This document shows, piece after piece, positions 24,709 through 33,483 of a stretch of 64,000 nt of DNA. How positions within the stretch are numbered: the stretch's first letter is position 1; each line of letters opens with the position of its first letter. The notes below the pieces were generated by a model, which ran no database searches, had not been told where the DNA came from, and worked only from the letters and a program-made list of their open reading frames with translations. The DNA is taken from assembly GCA_965226755.1 (NCBI GenBank), contig CBDDDT010000003.1, positions 1,054,001-1,118,000 of the forward strand, in the 5' to 3' direction. A program made the position numbers and the translations under genes. The stretch is from Bog-113 sp965226755. Lineage in GTDB: Bacteria > Acidobacteriota > Terriglobia > Bryobacterales > Bryobacteraceae.

Positions 24709-26970
24709 CTATTGCAGTTTGAAGAAAACACCACCGCCATATTCTCCGCCTACCGAAGCGGTTCCGTAGAGCTCGCCCGAGGCGCCGAGGAGAAGGCCAC
24801 CATAGGGTATGCCCCCGTCCGCCCCGCTCGTGAAGTAATGGAGCACCGTAGCAATGCCCTCCGCCGAGATCTCGAAGGCTACGCCGCTGATCTCGTCCGC
24901 GCCGCCTCCGGATGTTGTTCCGTAAATATTGCCCTGGGGATCGCGAATGATGGGATTTGGGTAGGCCCCGTTACTGCATTGAAAGTCGAGAAGTATTTTC
25001 TTCACATGGCCGGAAAGCTCGAAGACGCTACCGCATCCAGCATTGGTCGTCCCGTATATGTTCCCGTCTGAGTCGAGAATGACCCCGTTGGTCGGGAACC
25101 CGTCCCCGTAAGTGAATGAATGAAGCACTTCCGCTTGTCCGTCCGGGGAGAGCTTGAACACGACACCTGCGTCGTGGTCGCCGCCGGAAGACGTGGTTCC
25201 GTAGAGATTGCCCGCCGCGTCGAGGGTGACTCCGCCTTCTGGCTCACGGCCATTGGTCGAGCCAGGAAACTGCAGCAGGACGGTTTCGTTCCCGGCTGGA
25301 TCCAGCTTGAAAACGACGCCGCCATAGTCGAGGCCGCCACTTGAGGCGGCGCCGTATAGGTTGCCGTCTGAGTCGATCGTAAGCCCACCCTGCGGACTCT
25401 CGCCCCCAATACCGTTTTGACCGCCAAAGCTATACAGGATTGACTCCTGGCCGTCCGGCGTAATTTTGTAGACGTCGCCCGCATCGTATATGCCGCCGTC
25501 GCTCGTTTCCCCGTAAGCATTCCCGGCCGCGTCGAAAACGACTCCGGAACTTGGTCCGTACTCGCCCGAGAAAAACGGGCCGAAAGCGTAGAGCACGGTT
25601 TCCTGACCGGAAGGGGTCATCTCGTAAACGGTGCCTCCATCGTAGCCGGTGCCGGAGACTACGCCGTCGTTGGTTACTCCCCAGAAATTCCTGGATTTGT
25701 CGCGCGCCAGGTTGAAAGTTGGACTGTAACCTCCGTACGAGTTCGGGAAATTGTACAAAACTGTTTGTTGTCCAGAGGAAGTGAGCGAGTAAATCAGCCC
25801 GTCGCCCTGGGTGCCTCCGCCACTGGCAACACCGTAGAAGTCGCCATTCGACCCGGAGAGTAGACCAATCGGGTCGGCTCCTTTAGAAGGAGAACCGGTG
25901 AAAGCAAAGAGAACCGATTCCTGGCCAGCGGGGCTGACTTTGAAGACGGCGCTACCGTTACCCGGCATGAAGTAACTCGCCGTCCCAAACAGATTCCCGC
26001 TTTGGTCCCGGATCAGAGCGGAGTTGGGGTCGGCCGCGTCAGTTCCTCCCTGAAACGTGTGGAGAACGGTGAAGTTATTTTGGACGTCGAGCCGGAATAC
26101 GACCCCGTGTCCGTAAGCCCCGGCTTCGGAGCCGCCGAACTCCGTCGTTCCGTAGAGACTGCCTGTCGGGTCCAGGGTCACGCCGGCATTGGGATGATAT
26201 CCGTCCGTAGTCCCGGCGAACGAGTAGAGGACTGTTTCCGCGCCGGCGAGGGTCATACGATAGATCACGCCTGAGCTTCCCGAGCCACCATACGACGTCG
26301 TTCCGAGAAGATTCCCACTGCCGTCGAATACCAAGTTACCGTTCGGCTCAGCTCCGTCGGTATCCGGAGTAAAAGCGTGCAGGAAGGTTTCATTCCCCTC
26401 GGGATCCAGTTTGAAGACGATGCCATAGCTCCGGGGGCCGCCCGCCTTTGTCGCCCCGTAGAGATTCCCAGTCGCATCCAAGAGGAGGGCGCCATTGGGA
26501 TAGCAACCATCGAAGCCGCCCCGAAAAGTGTGGAGCACGGTTTCTTCTCCGGCCGGAGTAATCTTGAACACGGCGCCGCACCCTCCAGAGGTCCCGTATT
26601 CTGCCGCCCCGTAGAGATTGCCGGCTGCGTCCAGGATCACGCCCTGCGGGTAATATCCGTCCACGTCCGGCGAGAAGCTGTGCAGCACGCTCAGGGCGCC
26701 GCTGGGCGTGAGTTGAAAGACCGTTCCGCCGCCCCCAGGCCCATCGCCTTCGGTGGTTCCGTAAAGGTTCCCCGCCGGGTCCTGGACGAGAGCGGCATTG
26801 GGGTTCGCGCCATTCCTCGGCAGGGAGAAGTTGTGAAGTACTGTCTCGGTGCGAGTTTGGGCGTGTGTGGAGTTGCAAAGAGCGCCGACGCAGACCAGCC
26901 ACAACGCAAGAGTGGCCAACAGCGCGGCCTTCGATGGGACGAGAAGGGCAGAGCGACCGAGGATCAGCAT
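24709..26970 (-). CDS. Exported GloVer tandem-repeat protein
   Basis: Predicted 753 residues. The N-terminal hydrophobic segment (about 10-38, ending THAQ) is a signal peptide. The mature protein is almost entirely a tandem repeat of about 45-50 residues with the pattern GNLYGTTxxGG...GxVFKLxPxGxExVLHxFxGGxDG; at least 14 copies can be followed. This is the 'GloVer' repeat family (TIGR03803), predicted to form an extracellular beta-propeller or solenoid. No catalytic residues are evident. It is the largest gene of the island inside the DUF1572 locus. Repeat proteins of this kind are abundant in acidobacteria. Confidence 0.85.
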   Translation of the reverse strand: MLILGRSALLVPSKAALLATLALWLVCVGALCNSTHAQTRTETVLHNFSLPRNGANPNAALVQDPAGNLYGTTEGDGPGGGGTVFQLTPSGALSVLHSFSPDVDGYYPQGVILDAAGNLYGAAEYGTSGGCGAVFKITPAGEETVLHTFRGGFDGCYPNGALLLDATGNLYGATKAGGPRSYGIVFKLDPEGNETFLHAFTPDTDGAEPNGNLVFDGSGNLLGTTSYGGSGSSGVIYRMTLAGAETVLYSFAGTTDGYHPNAGVTLDPTGSLYGTTEFGGSEAGAYGHGVVFRLDVQNNFTVLHTFQGGTDAADPNSALIRDQSGNLFGTASYFMPGNGSAVFKVSPAGQESVLFAFTGSPSKGADPIGLLSGSNGDFYGVASGGGTQGDGLIYSLTSSGQQTVLYNFPNSYGGYSPTFNLARDKSRNFWGVTNDGVVSGTGYDGGTVYEMTPSGQETVLYAFGPFFSGEYGPSSGVVFDAAGNAYGETSDGGIYDAGDVYKITPDGQESILYSFGGQNGIGGESPQGGLTIDSDGNLYGAASSGGLDYGGVVFKLDPAGNETVLLQFPGSTNGREPEGGVTLDAAGNLYGTTSSGGDHDAGVVFKLSPDGQAEVLHSFTYGDGFPTNGVILDSDGNIYGTTNAGCGSVFELSGHVKKILLDFQCSNGAYPNPIIRDPQGNIYGTTSGGGADEISGVAFEISAEGIATVLHYFTSGADGGIPYGGLLLGASGELYGTASVGGEYGGGVFFKLQ

Positions 26971-27498
26971 GTCCGACTATTCTACTGGCTGTGGGATCCA
27001 ACGCGTCACCAGCTTTTCCGCAATTTCGTCCTGCGCGGACGGGCCGCCTCCTTGAAGAGCTAACGGGATTTTGATCGGGCGGAGGAATGTTCGCCCGCCG
27101 GGTCACACTTTGTGTCAAACCCAAACTGCCGCCGTTAATAGCCGAGTTAATCAAACGTGCCAGCAAAGTCGGAGAGACGGAAATATGGTTGAGAGTTGTC
27201 GTGCGGTGCGCACAACGGGCAGACTGAAGCGCGGCGGAAACGGGTTTGCCGCCATTGGCCGCGTGTTCGGGCCGTATCGGCGTCAACCCGAAGCGCTACA
27301 ATTTGTACGGAGGTTTTGGCTCCGCCAGTCGGATTCGAAGTGAGAATCTTCTGGTTAGCGGCGCATGCGGCCGCGGAGAATTTCGGAGAGTGCAATCGAT
27401 ACTTTCGAGCCGCCATTCGGCCCGTTGTCGCGGCTGAGAGAAGAGTCAGAGAAAGGGCGGTGGGGACGGAGGATGCCCGGAAGTGTTAGGGTGATGGC
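26971..27498. other. Gene-free stretch between GloVer and DoxX-like genes
   Basis: About 528 bp without a credible gene. It contains a CGGGCG/CGCCCG hairpin near 27078-27100, the first copy of the ~180-bp repeat (27128-27308), and about 190 bp of unique sequence before the DoxX-like gene. Short open frames here show no conserved protein features. Confidence 0.5.
27128..27308. repeat. ~180-bp diverged repeat, copy A
   Basis: It aligns with 28323-28503 over its full length at roughly 80-85% identity by eye, with several small indels that break any common reading frame. Shared landmarks are GCCGCCGTTAATAGCCGAGTTA at the left, a GTTGT...ACAAC hairpin near the middle, GAAGCGCGGCGG, and the near-palindromic TACAATTTGTAC at the right end. 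The indels argue for a non-coding element. Confidence 0.75.
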
Positions 27499-28026
27499 GT
27501 GAAACCGTATCCTAAGTATCTCGACTGGTTGCGCTACCTATGCGCCTGGATGTTGTACTTCTATGGCGTGAGCAAGCTTACTGGCCATCAGCTCACCGTT
27601 CCCTCGTGGGTGTCACAGAAGCCGATAGGCTCGCTCGATGGTTATACGCTGACTTGGTACTACTTCGGCTACTCGCACACCTATAAATTTATTCTCGGCT
27701 CTATTCAGGTTATTGGCGCCTCGCTGTTGCTGTTTCGCAAGACCGCGTTGCTTGCCGCTCTGATGATGGCGCCGATGATGGTCAACATCCTGCTCATTAA
27801 CATCTTCTACTCGATTACGTTTGGCGCGGAGCGCACAGCCGCCTTCATCCTCTTGTGCATGCTGTTGCTCTTATGGCATGAGCGCGAGGCACTTGTCCAG
27901 GTACTGTGGATCAGTCAATCGGCCGAGTTGAGGTCAAAGCAGAAGGTTCATTGGATCTTTCGAACGCTGATACTGCTCTTCGTGCTGGGCGAGATAATAC
28001 TTGGCAGCACGCTGCTGGCCCATTAG
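27499..28026 (+). CDS. DoxX-like integral membrane protein
   Basis: Predicted 175 residues, GTG start. Four or five membrane helices are visible: LRYLCAWMLYFYGVSKL, FILGSIQVIGASLLLF, ALMMAPMMVNILLINIFY, AAFILLCMLLLLW and a last one at 150-170. The arrangement, with GxSKL in helix 1 and G-x-x-x-x-x-G in helix 2, resembles DoxX/DoxD-like quinone-associated proteins. The function is unknown. It lies between the two ~180-bp repeats inside the island. Confidence 0.6.
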   Translation: MKPYPKYLDWLRYLCAWMLYFYGVSKLTGHQLTVPSWVSQKPIGSLDGYTLTWYYFGYSHTYKFILGSIQVIGASLLLFRKTALLAALMMAPMMVNILLINIFYSITFGAERTAAFILLCMLLLLWHEREALVQVLWISQSAELRSKQKVHWIFRTLILLFVLGEIILGSTLLAH

Positions 28027-28322
28027 AAGGGTCACGTCCACCTTCGAAACTTGCCACAGGAGCTCGAAAACGAAAGAGAGCCATACCGCACTCTTGCAAT
28101 AGATCAATCACTGGCGGACAAGTATCTGTCTCCTCAACGCGGTCCGGAAACTGACGACCCTACGTTGAACTCAGTTGTGCCCACAACGTCCCGTCACCGG
28201 AAGAAGAAGAATGGGTCGAAGGTCTGCGCCGGCGGGAAAGAGCCGTCGCCGTTCGCGAGGAGAACCGAAAGCTCACCGTCCCAGGAATCGCCACAGGCAA
28301 TGTCGTGGGGCCTCACGCCCAC
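28027..28322. other. Gene-free stretch after the DoxX-like gene
   Basis: About 296 bp with no credible gene; together with the following repeat it makes a 523-bp non-coding span. No terminator, tRNA or promoter could be assigned. Short open frames show no family features. Confidence 0.4.
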
Positions 28323-28503
28323 GCCGCCGTTAATAGCCGAGTTAACCGAACCTCCCGGCAATTCGGAGAGACGGAGAATATGGTTGAGAGTTGTCGTCAG
28401 GTGCGCACAACTGGCAGATTGAAGCGCGGCGGAGAGACGGGCTTGCCGCCATTGGCGTGTTCGGCCGTATATGTCTCAACCCCGAAGCGCGTACAATTTG
28501 TAC
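28323..28503. repeat. ~180-bp diverged repeat, copy B
   Basis: Partner of 27128-27308. Its right end (GTACAATTTGTAC) directly abuts the right copy of the 23-bp DUF1572 repeat at 28505. The stem AGTTGT...ACAACT near 28390-28415 is perfect in this copy. The position at the island edge suggests it is part of the mobile unit's end. Confidence 0.75.
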
Positions 28504-28504
28504 C

Positions 28505-28553
28505 GCAGGAGTTCAACCAGCGCATGGCTGGTGAGGAGGCAGGCCGGCTTTGA
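28505..28553 (+). pseudogene. Displaced C-terminal end of the DUF1572 gene with right 23-bp repeat
   Basis: Bases 28505-28527 repeat the DUF1572 codons QEFNQRM in the same frame. The frame continues AGEEAGRL to a TGA at 28551-28553. That stop overlaps the TTG start of the acetyltransferase, the kind of overlap expected for an original DUF1572-acetyltransferase gene pair. I read this as the native end of the DUF1572 gene, separated from its body by the 4.15-kb island. Confidence 0.6.
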
Positions 28554-29104
28554 AGGGAAACGGGGAACTGTGGGTTGAAACCGAGCGCTTGCGAATGCGG
28601 GAGTGGCGGAAGGACGATCTGGTTCCGCTGGCGGCGATGAACGCCGATCCGGAGGTGATGGAGTTTTACCAGGCGCCGCTCACGCGGGAGCAGAGCGACG
28701 CCGCGGTCGCGCGTTACCAGGACGCGCGGACACGGGACGGATTTGGGTTTACGGCGGCGGAATTGAAGAGTACCGGCGAACTGATCGGGATCATCGGAAT
28801 CCAGACGATGAACTTTGCGATCGCCGGGCTGGCGCAACCGGCGGTTGAGATCGGGTGGCGGCTGAGCTCGAGCTACTGGGGCCGGGGTCTCGCGACAGAA
28901 GGGGCGCGAGGGATGCTGCGGTACGGGTTCGAGGAGCTGGGGCTGGCGGAAATCGTGGCGGTGACGTCGAAAGTGAATGCGCGGTCGCGGCGCGTCATGG
29001 AAAAGCTGGGCATGCGGCACCGGGAAGGACTGGATTTCGACTACCCTTCCATTCCCGCGGGACATTGGCTCCAAAAGCACGTGCTCTATGGGATTGCGGC
29101 GTGA
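28550..29104 (+). CDS. GNAT acetyltransferase of the RimJ/RimL type
   Basis: Predicted 184 residues, TTG start overlapping the displaced DUF1572 stop. Motifs: ETERLRMREWRKDDL, VEIGWRLSSSYWGRGLATEG (acetyl-CoA pyrophosphate loop) and SRRVMEKLGMRH. The family acetylates ribosomal-protein N-termini or small molecules such as amino sugars, and the substrate cannot be told. Originally it probably followed DUF1572 directly. Confidence 0.85.
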   Translation: MKGNGELWVETERLRMREWRKDDLVPLAAMNADPEVMEFYQAPLTREQSDAAVARYQDARTRDGFGFTAAELKSTGELIGIIGIQTMNFAIAGLAQPAVEIGWRLSSSYWGRGLATEGARGMLRYGFEELGLAEIVAVTSKVNARSRRVMEKLGMRHREGLDFDYPSIPAGHWLQKHVLYGIAA

Positions 29105-29119
29105 GGACGCAGAGCTTCC

Positions 29120-31495
29120 CTAACCGTTGCGCGCAAAGACGTGGCTGTGGCGATTCAGGCGGGCGCGGTCGAGGGCCAGGATGAGGAAGGCGCAGAGGTA
29201 GAGCGCGCCGCCGACGAGGAGGGTTTGGACAAGGCCGAGATAGATGGCGCAAACCAGGGCCGATACGGAACCGAGGACGCTGGAAGCGGCGTTGAGCGAC
29301 CACGCCCAGCGAGTCGCCGGAGAGTGCCAGGCTTCGAGGCGCTGGAGTCCTGTGGGGAAGGGCATGCCCATGGCGAATCCGGCGGGGAAGATCAGCAGAA
29401 CGGTGATGAGAATCTTCACCGCGCGAGGCAGGCCGACGCCGCCTTCGACGGTGGAGGTTACGACCGCGGCGAGAAGGGCGACAAGCACCGCGACGGAGAA
29501 TAGAGCGGCCATTAAGCGACGATCGTCGCGGCCGATGAGAACACGGCTAAAGTAACTGCCCAATCCCGACGACAGAAGCATTGAAAAGATAACCACGGTG
29601 AGCGCGTAAGTGGGGTGGCCGAGGAACAGGACGAACTTCTGGATGAGGGCGACTTCGATGAGGATATAGCCGGCGCCGATGAACAGGAAGTAGAGGAGAA
29701 ACACGAGGACGCTTTTCTCGCGGGGAAGACGGGCGCCGAGCAGAAGCGGAGGCAGGATCAGGATGACAAGGACGGCGACAATGCTGACCAGCAGGGATTC
29801 GAACAGAAGCGGGACGGCGACGTTGATCTTGTAATCAGCCGAGCTGTGCGACGCGCCGGTGACGAAGTTGATCAGGTCGCGCGGTTGCACGGTGTAGAAG
29901 AAGAATGGACGGTTGTCGCTGACGGGGGTGATGTTGTAGCGGTAGTTCTTCTCAAACAGCGCCGGATCGGGCGTGGTGAGGAGGCTGGTGAACTCATTGG
30001 GGATCCCGGCGCCGGGGAGATAAACGGCGGAGAGATGGCCGGCGGCAATGGCGGCGCGGGCGCGATCGATGTCGGCGTCCGAGAGCGGCTTGCGGGCGAT
30101 GATCACGGTATCCTGGGCGCCGAAGCCGGCCAAGTCGGCCTTGGTGCCGGCGCGGGCGACGACGATATGGCGCGCGGGATCGTTCTCGCCGAGGTCATGA
30201 AGGGCTGAGATGGCGAGGGATATCAGGCGCAGCGATTCCCGGGGCGGATCGAAACCCCAGCGGGTGAAGGTGAGCAGGCCGTCATCGGTGAGGTGAGTCA
30301 GGTAATCGCGAAAGGCGTCGGTGGTGTAGAGATTGTTCTCGCTGAGAGCGAAGGCTCCGGCGGCGGTGGAAGCCCAGGTGTCGACGAGCGTGGCCTGAAG
30401 GATTTGAAATTTATCGGTGCTGCGGCGTATATAGCTGCGGCCATCTTCCACATGGATGTGGACATCGGGGCGGAAGTAAATTCCGCGGCTGAGTTCGGAG
30501 AACTTCTGCCGCATGATGGTGGTGGCGATGATGGGGTTGATCTCGACGCCGGTGACGTCGCGGCTGCCGGAGGCGAGCGCGCGGGCGACATCCCAGCCGC
30601 CGCCGGGACCGATGACGAGCGTTTTGCCGCCCGGGCGGATGTTGTAAGGCAGACCGGGACCTTGGTGAAGCAGGTCGCGGAGGTTATCCGGAGTGAGGTG
30701 ATCGAAATCGAAGTTGGCGATGCCCGTGGAGGCATCGGCATCGATGAAGATCATGGGGACGTGGGATTCGCGCTCATGGCCGAGGGCGATGCGGGAGAAA
30801 CTGTTCCAGCGGACAAACTCTTCATTTTCGAGTTTCTGTCCCTTGGCGTAGCGGACGTCGATGAAGTGGTAGCGAAGATTGACGCTGATCAGGAGCGCGA
30901 ACGCGAGACCGAGGGCGACGCCGGCCAGACGGCCCCTGGCGTATCCGGCCATATTGAACCAGATGGCGGCGGCGGCGGCGAAAAGGACGGCGACGGAAAG
31001 GGTCGTGTTGGGGCCGCCAAACCATTCGAGCATCTGGACGAGCAGGATGCATCCGGCGGCCGCGCCGAGCAGGTCGAAGAAGTAAACGCGGTTGACGCGC
31101 TCGATGGTTTCGGAGATGACGAGCGAAATGATGATGCCGGAGCAGACAAAAGGCAGGGCGTTGGTGAAGTAAATGAGCGCGAGCTGGCCGTTGCCGATGA
31201 CGGCTTTCTGGCCAAGAACGACGACCATGGCGAGCACGACAAGGAAGCAGTTCAGGGCGCTGAGGAAACCGAGTTTGCGGTAGAGCTGGCCGCGCCAGCC
31301 GGAGACGAGATAGGAAAGAACGCCGCCGACACCCAATCCGAACAGCGCGATCGAAATGGCGAGAAAGGCGAAGTGGTAGTAGAAGACGACTGAGAAGATG
31401 CGGGTGAGCGACAGTTCCAGCAGCAGCGTGGCAAGGGTCGTCAGGGCTACTGCGCCGTAGAGCAGCGGCCAACTGGGCGGCGTATTGCGGGGCAA
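29120..31495 (-). CDS. Membrane protein with spermidine-synthase-like methyltransferase-fold domain
   Basis: Predicted 791 residues, TTG start. The N-terminal ~220 residues hold about seven helices (ALTTLATLLLELSLTRIFSVV, then HFAFLAISIALFGLG). The centre (about 270-480) is a Rossmann domain of spermidine synthase type: KTLVIGPGGGWDVARALAS, VTGVEINPII, VHIHVEDGRSYIRR. The C-terminal ~230 residues have six more helices. The DGRSY motif fits aminopropyltransferase/methyltransferase-like folds. Such 'membrane spermidine synthase-like' proteins are widespread in soil bacteria but uncharacterised. The agmatine genes 5 kb away could supply putrescine, but no direct link is shown. Confidence 0.75.
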   Translation of the reverse strand: MPRNTPPSWPLLYGAVALTTLATLLLELSLTRIFSVVFYYHFAFLAISIALFGLGVGGVLSYLVSGWRGQLYRKLGFLSALNCFLVVLAMVVVLGQKAVIGNGQLALIYFTNALPFVCSGIIISLVISETIERVNRVYFFDLLGAAAGCILLVQMLEWFGGPNTTLSVAVLFAAAAAIWFNMAGYARGRLAGVALGLAFALLISVNLRYHFIDVRYAKGQKLENEEFVRWNSFSRIALGHERESHVPMIFIDADASTGIANFDFDHLTPDNLRDLLHQGPGLPYNIRPGGKTLVIGPGGGWDVARALASGSRDVTGVEINPIIATTIMRQKFSELSRGIYFRPDVHIHVEDGRSYIRRSTDKFQILQATLVDTWASTAAGAFALSENNLYTTDAFRDYLTHLTDDGLLTFTRWGFDPPRESLRLISLAISALHDLGENDPARHIVVARAGTKADLAGFGAQDTVIIARKPLSDADIDRARAAIAAGHLSAVYLPGAGIPNEFTSLLTTPDPALFEKNYRYNITPVSDNRPFFFYTVQPRDLINFVTGASHSSADYKINVAVPLLFESLLVSIVAVLVILILPPLLLGARLPREKSVLVFLLYFLFIGAGYILIEVALIQKFVLFLGHPTYALTVVIFSMLLSSGLGSYFSRVLIGRDDRRLMAALFSVAVLVALLAAVVTSTVEGGVGLPRAVKILITVLLIFPAGFAMGMPFPTGLQRLEAWHSPATRWAWSLNAASSVLGSVSALVCAIYLGLVQTLLVGGALYLCAFLILALDRARLNRHSHVFARNG

Positions 31496-31625
31496 TCCGT
31501 TATTCTACCTCCGGCGGTTGTGCTGATTCGGACGGAGCGCGGGAACAGGCGCGAGCGTCACGAATGTTTCGGGGGCACAGATCCGGGTTGCAAGGGAATC
31601 GGCAACAAAGGACACTAACAGTCGC

Positions 31626-32510
31626 ATGCCAGCTAAAGTACGAAAAGCAGTTTTTCCGGCGGCGGGGCTCGGCACCCGGTTCTTACCCGCGACGAAGGCG
31701 CAACCGAAAGAGATGCTGCCGGTGGTGGATAAACCGATCATTCAATACGGGGTCGAGGAAGCCATTCATTCGGGAATTCAGAACATTATCATCGTGACCG
31801 GGCGCGGAAAGAGCGCGATCGAAGATCATTTCGACGTGAGTTTCGAGCTGGAGTACATGCTGGAGTCGCGCGGGAAGAAGGAATTGCTGAGCATTGTGCG
31901 CTCGGTTTCCGACATGATCGACGTTTCTTATATTCGGCAGAAGGAAGCTTTGGGGCTGGGACATGCGGTGATGCGGGCAGCGGAACTGGTGGGTCCGGAG
32001 CCGTTTGCGTGCGTGCTCGCGGATGACGTGATTGACGCCGAGACGCCGTGCCTGCGCCAGTTGCTGGATATTTATGAGTTCTTCAGCGCGCCGGTGCTGG
32101 CGGTGATGGAAGTTCCGAACGAGAATATATCGTCTTACGGCGTGGTGGATGCGGAGCCGATTTCGCATAACGGATCCAAAGACCGGGTGTACCGGATCCG
32201 GGATTTGGTTGAGAAGCCGAAAGCCAGCGAAGCGCCTTCCAATTTGGCGATTATCGGGCGTTACGTGCTGACGCCGGAGATCTTCGGGTCGATTGCAAGC
32301 ATCCAGCCAGGGTCAGGATCGGAAATTCAACTGACGGACGCGCTGAGGCATATGCTGCGGAGCCGGCCGATTTACGCATACCGTTTCGAGGGAAAGCGCT
32401 ATGACGCGGGCGACAAGCTCGGATTTCTGAAAGCGACCGTGGAGTTCGCGTTGAAGCGTCACGATTTGGGCAAGGAATTTCGGGAGTATCTGCGCGCTCT
32501 GGAATACTGA
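31626..32510 (+). CDS. galU: UTP-glucose-1-phosphate uridylyltransferase
   Basis: Predicted 294 residues, the usual GalU length. Signature AAGLGTRFLPATKAQPKEM binds the nucleotide; VDKPIIQYGVEEA, VLADDVID and the substrate-binding GRYVLTPEIF follow. It makes UDP-glucose from UTP and glucose-1-phosphate for cell-surface polysaccharides and trehalose. The next gene starts 4 bp after the stop. Confidence 0.95.
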   Translation: MPAKVRKAVFPAAGLGTRFLPATKAQPKEMLPVVDKPIIQYGVEEAIHSGIQNIIIVTGRGKSAIEDHFDVSFELEYMLESRGKKELLSIVRSVSDMIDVSYIRQKEALGLGHAVMRAAELVGPEPFACVLADDVIDAETPCLRQLLDIYEFFSAPVLAVMEVPNENISSYGVVDAEPISHNGSKDRVYRIRDLVEKPKASEAPSNLAIIGRYVLTPEIFGSIASIQPGSGSEIQLTDALRHMLRSRPIYAYRFEGKRYDAGDKLGFLKATVEFALKRHDLGKEFREYLRALEY

Positions 32511-32514
32511 TGGT

Positions 32515-33453
32515 ATGCGGAAATTGCTGGGGCTTGCCCTGATGGCGGTCGCAGCGCAGGCGGGAATCGTAACGGACGTGCGCTCGGCCATTTACGCCGG
32601 CCAGTTCGAGGGCGCCGCGAAGCTGATCGCGGAGTATCACGCGGCGCACGGGAATTCGGCGGAACTGGCTTTGGCGGACTCCTGGGCGGCGCGGGGATCG
32701 CTGGATGCGGGGCGGCTGGACGAAGCCGAGGCGCGCGCGGCGGAAACGCGGACGTGGGCGCTGGAACTGGCGGCGCATCGTAAACTGGACGCCGATGCGG
32801 CGCTGCCGGAAGCGCTGGGGGCGGCGATCGAGGTGCACGCGCAGGTGCTGGCGCGCCGCGGAGAACGCTCCGAAGCGGTGAGTTTCCTGCGGGTGGAAGG
32901 CGTGCGATGGCGCGGAACCAGCATTCAGGCGCGCATCCAGAAGAACCTGAATCTGCTGACGATGGAAGGGAAGATGGCGCCGCCGATCGAAGTGGCGGAT
33001 TGGACCGGGGACGTGAAGCCGGAGCAGCTGAGCGCGTTGCGGGGACATCCGGTGCTGTTATTTTTCTGGGCGCACTGGTGCGTGGACTGCAAGGCCGAAG
33101 CCGGGGTGATCCAGGATTTGGAAGCGCGGTACGGCGCGGCGGGTTTGAAAGTAGTGGGGCCGACGATGCGGTACGGGTTCGTGGGCGCGGGCGAAGAAGC
33201 GCCAGCGGACAAGGAGAAGGCCTGGATCGAGGAGACGCGCAGGAAGTATTATGCGCGAATCGGGACGATGCCGGTGCCGATCAGCGAGGCGACGCTGCGG
33301 GCGTACGGAGTGAGCACCACGCCGACACTGGTGCTGGTGGACGCGCATGGGATTGTCCGGATGTACCATCCGGGCGTGATGAGTTATGGGGATCTAGCGC
33401 CGCTGGTGGCGAAGCTGCTGGCACCGGCGGGCGCGCAGCGGACGCATTCCTAG
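32515..33453 (+). CDS. Exported thioredoxin-fold (TlpA/AhpC-like) protein
   Basis: Predicted 312 residues. A short signal sequence (MRKLLGLALMAVAAQA) precedes ~130 residues of helical, TPR-like sequence (ADSWAARGSLDAGRLDEAEA). The C-terminal ~140 residues are a TlpA-like thioredoxin domain with the redox pair in FWAHWCVDCKAE and the cis-proline loop STTPTLVLVD. It should act as a periplasmic thiol-disulfide protein. It is 4 bp behind galU and likely cotranscribed. Confidence 0.8.
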   Translation: MRKLLGLALMAVAAQAGIVTDVRSAIYAGQFEGAAKLIAEYHAAHGNSAELALADSWAARGSLDAGRLDEAEARAAETRTWALELAAHRKLDADAALPEALGAAIEVHAQVLARRGERSEAVSFLRVEGVRWRGTSIQARIQKNLNLLTMEGKMAPPIEVADWTGDVKPEQLSALRGHPVLLFFWAHWCVDCKAEAGVIQDLEARYGAAGLKVVGPTMRYGFVGAGEEAPADKEKAWIEETRRKYYARIGTMPVPISEATLRAYGVSTTPTLVLVDAHGIVRMYHPGVMSYGDLAPLVAKLLAPAGAQRTHS

Positions 33454-33483
33454 ATCAGGGCGCAGATCAGAGCGGCGGCCGCG

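Noticed and set aside
27128..28503. Integron attC sites as an explanation for the ~180-bp repeats
   Set aside because: The GTTRRRY core and paired L/R boxes of attC could not be identified, and no integron integrase is present.
30293..31393. 366-codon open frame on the plus strand opposite the spermidine-synthase-like gene
   Set aside because: Its composition is Asp/Glu/Gly-rich low complexity, typical of an antisense shadow, and the minus-strand gene has clear motifs.
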